From assembly GCF_028640845.1 (NCBI RefSeq), contig NC_080546.1, positions 14,977,520 to 15,041,519 on the forward strand: a stretch of DNA of 64,000 nt. Reading direction: 5' to 3'. Positions 55,727 through 64,000 of the stretch are shown one piece after another (positions within the stretch are counted from its first letter, which is position 1; every line of letters starts with the position of its first letter). This DNA is from Ahaetulla prasina. Taxonomy: Eukaryota > Chordata > Lepidosauria > Squamata > Colubridae. The position numbers were made by a program, and so were the translations under genes. Under the pieces are notes generated by a model. The model saw nothing but the letters and a program-made list of their open reading frames with translations. It ran no database searches and was not told the DNA's origin.

Positions 55727-56731
55727 CTAAGTGACGTCTGCAAGTAAAATGAGGCATTCAAGGATCATGTGCCAGATGGACAAAATTTTTGCAGGGGCTC
55801 TTGGACTTTCATGGAAATAAGTTCCCAATGTTTCCCATGTAGTCACTGTGAGCAAATAATTGAACCAAATCTGAGCGATCGCACCCATGGGGGAAAGGGA
55901 GGGGTGCTCTGGGGGAAGGGAGGCAGGCAGGGGAAAGGAGGCAGTTTTCAAAGCAGGGATGGAAGAAACAGGCATTTGGTACAATACGCTTTCTAGCTCA
56001 ATATGCTTTGAAGGTTCAGAGTGGGGGGAAAGGGAGGAGGGAAAGGAATGAGCGGGCAGAGGAACTGAAGGAGAGTGAATGCCGTAGGAAGTAACAGCTT
56101 CTTTTAAATTTTTAAGCACCCGTACATTGATGTTATCATGTATCGGCTGTCCTCCTCCTGGTGGATTGAGGTTTAAAGGGTAAGCCGATATCGGGGGTTC
56201 AGTTCTTAGAGAAAGAGAAGAAAGAGCAACCAAGGCAGAGAGAGTACCTGCAGCTATGTCTGTATCCTCCGGAGGGGGGGGAGACGCTGCAGGAGGAGAA
56301 AGAGCTGTGTCCGCAGGGGGAGCAGAGGCAGCTACAGAGACAGAAGAAGATTCATACGGAGGGGGAGAAACTTTTGGCAGGGATTCGGCCGTAGTAGAAG
56401 AGAGCAGAGCAGCCGAATCAGTAGGAGAATTAGGATAGAGGGTGCCAAGAGCAGCCGTAATAGCCCGCCAAGTCACTAGAATATCAGGCGGAGCTCGAGG
56501 GTGGTCATGGAGGAATTTTCCCAAGCGGGTCCAGGTGGCCTTCTTAAGAGACCCTTCCTCCGGGTAGGCAGGGCACTTTTCATGAACATAGGATAGAAAA
56601 GAGGTAAGAGATTTCTTAGAAAGAGGATAGACAGTGGTGCCATTAACTTTTTGCAAACAATTAGCCTTCTTCACCAGAGAGTAAAGCTCATTCCTATGCA
56701 ATGATGAGACTTTCGAGTTCGAGGAGCCCAT
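55727..56731 (-). pseudogene. gag: ERV gag, matrix to start of capsid, truncated
   Basis: A 334-codon frame starting MGSSNSK, an N-myristoylation signal. A betaretrovirus-like matrix follows ('TWTRLGKFLHDHPRAPPDIL'), then a Pro/Ser/Ala-rich linker with a PPPY late-budding motif, and the start of capsid ('VRVLKNLKEAVTSYG'). There capsid breaks off. The last 50 residues contain a second matrix-like piece ('TWETLGTYFHESPRAPAKIL') before the stop. The capsid body, nucleocapsid zinc knuckles and protease are absent. Confidence 0.8.
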
Positions 56732-56828
56732 AACTTACGTGTGCACGTGTCGCGTCCCGGACGGGTAAGCTATGAGGGTGAAGGTGACGCACCGCTAGAC
56801 AACGATCGCGCCTCTGGACAACACAACA

Positions 56829-56846
56829 GGACAGGACGAGCCCCCA
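56829..56846 (-). other. ERV primer-binding site, proline-tRNA-like
   Basis: Two bases after the 5' LTR end, the minus strand reads TGGGGGCTCGTCC, the first 13 bases of the tRNA-Pro primer site; the last five differ. A splice-donor-like CGTAAGT lies just before the gag ATG (56732-56740). Confidence 0.7.
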
Positions 56847-56848
56847 GA

Positions 56849-57476
56849 TGTTGCTGTTGGTCTGCAACAATTATTTGTCGCCCTAGGTTCCCTGTTAATG
56901 TTGTCCTGGGTTCCCGCAGGAACGGGTCTCAGCCCTCGCTGAGACAATTTAGGGGGTCCTCGCAAGGACGAAAGCAGCCGAATAAAAGACACCACACCAG
57001 GAGTTCTTCAAAATGAGAGAGTACGAAGAAAGGGTTGTAGAAAAAGCTGTTGTAAAAAGATCCCCCTTAGATCGCAACAGTCTCTTTTATTATGCAGTTT
57101 TAGCAGGGAGGGGGGAACTACAGCAATGAGGGAATTAACATATAGAAACTTAGCTATACCAATCAGCAAGCGTTTAGAGTATACGTATTAGCAAAATACC
57201 ACGTGTTTTTCAGGAAATCATGCGTTTTACCTGAATAGAAACTCAACTTAAGGAATGCAAAACTAGAAGCTTATCTCAGGGAAGGCGAGGGGCCTCAGGG
57301 GAAACAGAACTATGCATAACTATGCATCTAACTCAGAGAAGGTTAGGGGCCCAATTCAGGGAGAGCTGCAGGTCAAATCAAGTTCTCCTGGCTGTGAGGC
57401 CTAAGAAAACCTGAACCAATGATATATCCATATGTCCTCTGTTTTTATTTTTTAAGATGGGTAATTGATATATCCA
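56849..57476 (-). repeat. ERV 5' LTR
   Basis: 628 bp; contains the 20-bp segment tattagcaaaataccacgtg that the 3' LTR lacks. Its outer edge is TGGATATATCA after TA, next to the CCAGTC repeat. Confidence 0.85.
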
Positions 57477-57609
57477 TACCAGTCCAATTGGGGGGTGGGG
57501 CATGAGGTAGTTTTTTTGTAAAGACATCATCTTTCAAAGTTATTTCCTCAAGGTTTAAAGCATTGACTTTGATCTTTCAACTTCCTCCAAACTATAACAA
57601 TACTAAAAA

Positions 57610-58735
57610 GAGATCATGATGTTCAAGTCATAGTAGATCATAACCTACTACTAGATAAAGTAGAAAAATGTGGGTTAGACAGCACCACCACCAGATGGAT
57701 CCGTAACTGGCTGACCAACTGCACTCAATGCGTAGTCCTCAACGGAACTACCACATGGGGGGAAGTATGCAGTGGAGTACCCCAAGGCTCTGTTTTAGGC
57801 CCAGTACTCTTCAACATCTTCATCAATGACTTGGACGAGGGGATAGATGGAGAACTCATCAAATTTGCAGATGACACCAAGCTGGCAGGAATAGCCAACA
57901 CTCCAGAAGATAGGCTCAAGTTACAGAAAGATCTTGACAGACTTGAACATTGGGCGCTATCTAACAAAATGAAATTCAACAGCGAAAAAAGTAAGTTTCT
58001 ACATTTAGGCAAAAAAAAACACAAAATGCACAGGTACCGTATATGTGGTACCTTGCTCAATAGTAGTACCTGTGAGAGGGATCTTGGAATCCTAGTGGAT
58101 TACCATTTAGATATGAGCCAGCAATATGCAGCTGCTGCTAGCAAAGCCAACACAGTTCTGGGCTGCATAAACAGAGGGATAGAATCAAGATCACGTGAAG
58201 TGCTAGTGCCACTTTATAATGTCTTGGTAAGGCCACACTTGGAATATTGCATCCAGTTTTGGTCGCCACGATGTAAAAAAGATGTTGAGACTCTAGAAAG
58301 AGTGCAGAGAAGAGCAACAAAGATGATTAGGGGACTGGAGGCTAAAACATATGAAGAACGGTTGCAGGAACTGGGTATGTCTAGTTTAATAAAAAGAAGG
58401 TTAGGGGAGACATGATAGCAGTGTTCCAATATTTCAGGGGTTGCCACAAAGAAGAGGGAGTCGGGCTGTTCTCCAAAGCACCTGAGGGTAGAACAAGAAG
58501 CAATGGGTGGAAACTGATCAAGGAAAGAAGCAACTTAGAACTAAGGAGAAATTTCCTGATAGTTAGAACAATTAATAAGTGGAACGACTTGCCTGCAGAA
58601 GTTGTGAATGCTCCAACACTGGAAATTTTTAAGAAAATGTTGGATAACCATCTGACTGAGATGGTGTAGGGTTTCCTGCCTGGGCAGGGGGTTGGACTAG
58701 AAGGCCTCCAAGGTCCCTTCCAACTCTGTTGTTGT
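57610..58735 (+). mobile_element. CR1 LINE, 5' truncated, reverse transcriptase part and 3' end
   Basis: From about 57627 the plus strand encodes the CR1 reverse-transcriptase palm: 'WIRNWLTNCTQCVVLNG', 'GVPQGSVLGPVLFN' and the catalytic FADDTKLAG. The thumb and C-terminus follow ('LGILVDYHLDMSQQ', 'RPHLEYCIQFW', 'RVQRRATKMIRGL'). A frameshift occurs near 58412, after which 'FLIVRTINKWNDLP' continues to a stop. The CR1 3' end follows at 58665-58735. It lacks the endonuclease and is disabled. Confidence 0.85.
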
Positions 58736-58739
58736 TAAG

Positions 58740-60320
58740 TCCACTCATTTGGAAAGTATTGGGCAGGTAGGCTGCCCATCCTGGAACTATCATCAAAGTT
58801 TAAAGAAGTTGTTTTATAAAATTAACTTACCCTTTGCTAATGACATCTATTAGGAAACCTGTTGTTTGAGATACTTCAAGAATCCTGTCACAATTGGTGC
58901 TGAACCTTGTGAGTTTTTAGCACTAGGTTGTTTGGCTAAAATTTGTGCTGTTTTGTCTTTTATTCCATGCTTCAGTTGTTGCTCTGTGCTATTGTATTTT
59001 AGATTAATATGTTAATCTAAACATCTGACATCTATATGCTTAATATAGTATTAATATGCTTAATAATATTAGGTTGTGTCCTAATTATTTTAAATGCTGG
59101 GATTGCTTTTTAACAATAAATCTGTGTGCTGAGTTTGAACGAATTAAATATTTAATGGTGAAAGTTCACTCCCCTTTCATAGAATGCTTAGGACTTTAAA
59201 TGAGTTGTTTGAAGACAAAGGTAATTTTTGGCAAAGAGTGGATTGATAGATAAATATCATACCTTGATTCTTCTTCAAGATAATCCCAAAGGTATAATTC
59301 ATTTTCAAACCAAATCACAAAAATTATAATATGTAAAAGTATTTAAAACAAAAATAATAATGTAGGAAAAACTGTTTAACAAGTTGACATATTTTGACAC
59401 CTCCCCCCCAAATCATCTAAACTTCCTGCTGACTTGAGAATTCTGGGAGTTGAAGTCACTTATTTTAGTTGTCAAGTTTGAAAAACAGTGCTTAATGTGT
59501 GGGAGAATAATACCAGGCCACCTAGCGAGGCATAGTTAAAATGGTTTGACTTAAAGATGCATGAAATCAAGAAGAAAGAAAGGGCCGGATTCAACACACA
59601 ATTCTATATATGTGAGAACTTCTGCTCCTCAAGGAGCAAAGACAACACTTTTTGAAGATGTCCTAAAGCCATCCTTTATATGAATTAGCAAGAGGAGGGA
59701 AGGGGGCAGGAAACAAGACCCATGTGTTTCTTCTTGGTCCCACAACACTAAACATTTAAGAGGTCTTAGGTAGGATGATCCTTCAAGTTCTGGAAGATAA
59801 CCAGTTTTCTTCATTTAAGCCATTAACAGCTGAGGTATGTAAATCAGGTTCCTCATTCTCTTACTTCCTAAGAGGTGTGTTCACATTGGCACTAATTGAT
59901 CATTGTTAGAGGAGCAGCTGTGTCTTAGGAGAGGTCATGGAGTATATCCCTCTAGCTCATTATCAGGTACAATCCTCAATGAAAAACATGGTTTGATAGC
60001 AACAAGAGGCAAGAAGTTCTATCAATTCGGCAAAAGACTGAGTTATTTTACAAATTTCTAATCCACAAAGATTCCTAATGCCCTAACCAAAATCATTTTC
60101 TCATCTTCCTGGTGTAAAGACTATGAATCCCTCTGCCAAGCCAAAATGTGTGTCGCTATTGGCAGGGGACAACTGGAGGATTTATTACCCTTGAATTTGC
60201 ATAGCTGGGAAAATCACTATGTTGTCTTTTACTTAATGTTAGACGTAACCTTGTATCAGCAATGTTTTATATTGTGATCTGTTTAAAGCAGGCGTATCAA
60301 ACAAGTTTACCATCATTTAT
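58740..60320. other. Intergenic, nothing except a MITE fragment
   Basis: No supported gene. At 59425-59495 'gaattctgggagttgaagtc' is one arm of the hairpin MITE family. Confidence 0.45.
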
Positions 60321-60364
60321 ACATACATATATACATACATACATACATACATACATACATACAT
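60321..60364. repeat. (ATAC)n microsatellite
   Basis: About ten ATAC units, followed by short TA and CA runs. Confidence 0.9.
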
Positions 60365-60769
60365 AGATATATATGTATAGTGTATAAATGTTTTATACAC
60401 ACACACACTATATATTTTATATGTGGCCCAAACTTCACTCATTAGAGCCCAGGCAAGCCAAATGATTGGACATACCTGGCTTGGAGATTGACCTAGAACA
60501 CTTAAAGTCTCCTGGTTGAAACACCAACTTAATTTTTGATTTTTACAGCTGTCGCCTGATTGAAAACCCATTTGTTTCATTTTAGTTGGTCTGACTAAAG
60601 GTATGGAACATTCTGGAGTTTCTTTTTTCACTAAATCCAATGTAAACAACTAGCTTTCTTTTGGGATTTCATAGCATGGTCATGTTGGGAGGAATTGAGA
60701 ATTGTATCTCAACTCATCTGAAGGCTATTTACAGGGGGATAGCTAATTTGCAAAGTAACATTGAAGACA

Positions 60770-60992
60770 AGTCAAGAAACTGCCAGAGCCATCAGTAAAC
60801 AGCCAACCAAAGAATCTCCAAGACCCCCACCCCCACAGACAAGCAAGTCACCAGAATATAAAGGGACAGCAAACAGTACTCCTTACTACTGTAGCCCTAA
60901 TGATGTCACCTACTTAGGGTAATGAAATGTCTGCAAGAAAACAAGCAAGCTCAGAGAGCACCAAGGACCCCACATGTCAACCCTGAGCTACA
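60770..60992 (+). repeat. Dispersed repeat, class unknown
   Basis: It ends 'gagagcaccaaggacccc', the complement of the unit at 13022-13135, and contains 'gatgtcacctacttagggta' and 'gaaatgtctgcaagaaaac'. The class is not determined. Confidence 0.45.
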
Positions 60993-61639
60993 AATATTCT
61001 CCTTTATTGGTACAAGTCCTAGAGTTTACCTCCTATGGTTTAGCTTTGTAAAGTTGCCGCAAACTGTGGAATTCAATACCTAGTCTTGTGATCTGCTCAG
61101 AGGACTGGTCAAACCAGAATCCTGAGAGTAACACCTTCCATTATGCAAGAGTTATAGAATGTGCAGTTAAGTAAATTATTACTTCATAAAGCTGATGGAA
61201 ATGTGTCATGGCTTTCAAGGATTTGTTAACTTTCTGATGAGCAATTATTGAAAGACACACAACACCTTCACAGAAAATGACAATTATAATGTATTGTTAT
61301 TTTAACAGGGTAGCAAAGTATCTCCATAATAGATATTTATTGAAAGAGGACATTGAGAATACGAATTCTCATGAGGACTAAGCTGAATTACGGGAAATAT
61401 GTTCATATTTTGCAAAATGTATTATTTCAACAATATCTAGATGATGCAGAAGCACTGCTTTACTTCTGGTTTGATTTTGTTATCACAAATCCAAATCTGG
61501 CTGAGAAATTCAGATAATCCCTTGTGGCATACATAGCTGCACAAGCAAAAAGGGATGTGATTCCCCCAAATATGCACCACACTTCTTCTGAAGTTTGCAA
61601 TCAGAATAGCACTGAACTCATACAAGCAAAGGTTGCAAG
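60993..61639. other. Intergenic, nothing recognised
   Basis: AT-rich, no supported gene. Confidence 0.4.
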
Positions 61640-63600
61640 AATTTTTATTCAAATTTATATAGCTGCCCATCTCTCCCCTAAGGGGCCCTTTAAGAGGGAA
61701 ACAACAATAAAGAAAACAGCCAATCTAAGCAGATAAAAATCTGGAAAGTCAGAGTGATAAATAGCATATAAATACTAACCCTGGGCAAAGGGAAAAATAT
61801 TGCAATATTGCAAGGGAGCAATATTGCTTCCTCAGCAATAGAACCATTGGGACAGATCTCCAATCCCTTGGGAGCCCCAGACCTGGCAACATATCCAGGT
61901 CTTCAGGATATGAAAAATAAAAAAGGATTGGGCCAACCTAATTTCAGGGGGAAGGATATTCCATAAAGAGGAGTTACAGCAGAAAAGGCAAGTTTCCTAG
62001 GATCCACCAGATTTAGATCTGTAGCTGATGGTACCTGCACCATGCCAACTTCTACAAAATCTAATGGGGTGGGTTGATGTAACCAGGGAGAGACTGTCCC
62101 TCAGATAACCAAGGCCCATGCCAAAAAGGCTTTAAAGGCTAAAACTAGCTACTTGATTTGGACTCAAAAGCAAACTGGCAACTAATGCAGCTCAAAGGAC
62201 AAAGGTGTAAAATGCGCTGCCCTAGGAGGCAACAGAAGAACTCTCTGCAAAGTCATCTCAGAGCAAGATGGGTGGCAAACAAACTTAATAAATAATAATT
62301 CTGATCAGTTGAAACTTCTGGATACTCCTCAGGAGCAGCTCCATGTAGAGTGCACCGCAAATAGTCCAATCAGGATGTGACTAGGGCATGAGTGACTGTA
62401 AGCAGAACCTGCCCATCCAGAAACCAGCACAACTGGCACATTAGACAAAGCAGGGCAAAGGCCTTCCTAGCCACAACAATATACAGCCAGATTGTATATT
62501 GGGCCTGTCTGGGGTAGTGCAACCTCATCCAGCACCAAAGATGGCATAGATCTTGAATCAATAAGCCCTGAGAACCAAAGCTGCTCAGTTTTGGCAAGGG
62601 TATATAGCTGAAAGCTTGCTTCCCATCCAGACCCTCACAGCCTCCAGGCACCAGGATTGCTTAATTGATAATACCTCACTCAGTGGCCTCATTTAGATGT
62701 TGAAAAGGAGAGGAGTTAGCATTGGTACTATGACACTCCGTATTGTAAGGGCTGAGGGTGAAAGCTCTCCTCACCAATTCTCACTGACTGAAATCAGTCC
62801 TGAAAGGAGGTGAATCCATCCGCACAACCCTGTGCCACCATCTCTAACTTTCTGAGCCAATCCAGATGGATGGTATAGTAATGGTATCAAAAGCCACCAG
62901 GAGGTCAAATAGCCCAAGGATGGATGCACTATCCCCATCCTGATCAAGTTAGAGGTCATCCAAAATCATGACTAATGCCATTTCTGTCCCATGTCTGAAT
63001 GTGAATCCTGACTGAAAAGGACCCAGGTAATGCTCTTCCTTTAAGCCTCTCTGTAGCCGTTGTAATCACCTTCGTACTCCTTCCACAAAAAGGGAGATGG
63101 GATAATGCACAAACACTATCCAATATAGTGGAATGGCTTCTCAAGGGGACAAACCATGGCCTCTTTAACAGTTAAAAGGATAACCCTCGCCAGAACCTAC
63201 ATGACCAACCCTCCTGCCCTCCCCCCCCAAGTTGGCAAAAGGGACATGGATCCAAGGAACAGGTGGCTGAGCTTTCAGTCCTAAGGACCCTGTCAACTCC
63301 TTCAAGCCCAACAGGTTCAAACCATTCCCAGATAACTGGGCAAGACTATACCCAGGCATCTTCTCTGGACTTGCGACAAGACTAGCTCCAACTGGGAACA
63401 AATCCCATCAACTTTATCTGACAGATGCTTTGATTCTTCACACCCTTCTGTAAAAGGAATCCCATGTTCCCCATTCCTTATCTAAGAGGGCCCACGTCAT
63501 GAGAAACAGGGCTGTGGAGGGGCAGTCTGTGGATAGGTGAAGTGATGGTGTTTCACCATCCTTGCCACCATGAAGTAGGCCTTAAAAGCGCCCAAGTTTA
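61640..63600 (-). mobile_element. Decayed L2-clade LINE, reverse transcriptase and 3' part
   Basis: On the minus strand around 63060-62850 the translation reads 'YLGPFQSGF', 'HGTEMALVMILDDL' and 'SASILGLFDLLVAFDT', which is the finger/palm start of an L2-type reverse transcriptase (F-QSGF and LxDLSxAFDT motifs). There are several stops and shifts. It continues through a non-coding part to a tail near 61650 with 'gatgggcagctatataaat' and AATAAA. Inactive and old. Confidence 0.65.
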
Positions 63601-64000
63601 GTTCAGCTTGTTCTTTGCTGAGTGCTAGCAATATTCTGGATGTCTCTTCACCCATTTCATGTTCTTAAGAGAGAGGTTGCATGGTCTCCTCTTGATTCCA
63701 AGTGGCAACAAAAGCATCAGATGGACCATTTAGAAGACCAACAGGGACAATCTCCAACTCCTTCTGAAATCAGTCACTGGGGCAGACCAATTTTTTTTTG
63801 GGGGGGGGGGGAAACAGTTAAATTAAAAGTTACAAGTTCCTGAAACTCCCCCTTTTTTTGTTGACAATGTTTGCCCATGGGAATCTGGTTCAGCTGTAAT
63901 TCTCAGTGATCCTGTTGCAAATCCTATCTTCCAGAGATCCAATGAAGTTTTTTTAAAAAACAATCTACTGGTACATATTGCAAATGTGCACCAGTAAAAA
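63601..64000. other. Window end, nothing recognised
   Basis: No supported gene. A poly-T/poly-G run lies at 63790-63810. It may still belong to the L2 element. Confidence 0.35.

Larger units (their letters stand above)
51096..57484 (-). mobile_element. Endogenous retrovirus, young but internally deleted
   Basis: A provirus on the minus strand, flanked by CCAGTC (51096-51101 and 57479-57484). Order in its own direction: 5' LTR, primer site, truncated gag, about 1.5 kb of non-retroviral sequence, integrase remnants, env, purine-rich tract, 3' LTR. Most of gag, and protease, reverse transcriptase, RNase H and the Env fusion subunit are absent. Gag and integrase look betaretroviral, Env looks gammaretroviral. 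It cannot move by itself. Confidence 0.9.

Noticed and set aside
62370..63401. Several minus-strand frames of 60-90 codons
   Set aside because: Pieces of the decayed L2 LINE in mixed frames, not separate genes.
1..64000. CRISPR-like arrays
   Set aside because: All regular repeats are microsatellites, LTRs or tandem units without unique spacers; the genome is a vertebrate.
1..64000. Functional tRNA genes suggested by box A/B motifs
   Set aside because: The box motifs lie in SINE heads (4107-4373, 6886-7238, 17612-17835) and no complete cloverleaf was seen.

Overview
The window looks like nuclear DNA of a squamate reptile, most probably a snake. The reasons are one intron-containing vertebrate homeobox gene and a squamate-type repeat load: tRNA-derived SINEs of the Sauria type, CR1, L2 and BovB LINEs, LINE tails running into ATTCT microsatellites, GATA (Bkm-like) arrays, and many small hAT and Tigger-like MITEs. 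There are no bacterial-style operons.

The only clear host protein-coding gene is NKX6-1 on the minus strand. It has three coding exons (30514-29848, 27192-27020 and 17154-16897). They join with canonical GT/AG borders into a 365-residue NK6 homeodomain protein. A CpG-rich block at about 29.8-33.6 kb covers exon 1 and the presumed promoter. Two AATAAA signals lie 3' of the stop. The region around the gene (about 13-42 kb) has fewer repeats than the flanks, but intron 1 holds two hairpin MITEs and an (AAAGG)n array, and intron 2 holds SINEs and a GAAA array.

From 0 to 13 kb the window is a patchwork of MITEs, many with target-site duplications that can be read directly, plus SINEs, LINE ends and GATA arrays. 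Two cases can be dated relative to each other: an hAT MITE nested in a Tigger-like MITE, and a 259-bp duplication through an hAT MITE. From 33.8 to 37 kb there are two LINE 3' tails with AGAAT/ATTCT tracts, one unrecognised open frame and a 430-bp polypyrimidine tract. From 42 to 50.8 kb there is an unusual LINE copy that keeps its endonuclease but has lost its reverse transcriptase, a BovB fragment and more MITEs.

The most interesting object is an endogenous retrovirus on the minus strand (51096-57484). Its two LTRs are almost identical, it is flanked by a CCAGTC repeat, and it has a proline-tRNA-like primer site. It combines a betaretrovirus-like Gag start and integrase with a gammaretrovirus-like Env. 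It is heavily deleted: most of gag, and protease, reverse transcriptase and the Env fusion subunit are absent. The Env open frame carries an N-terminal region that reads as an immunoglobulin-like domain. A CR1 LINE (57.6-58.7 kb) and a decayed L2-clade LINE (61.6-63.6 kb) complete the window.
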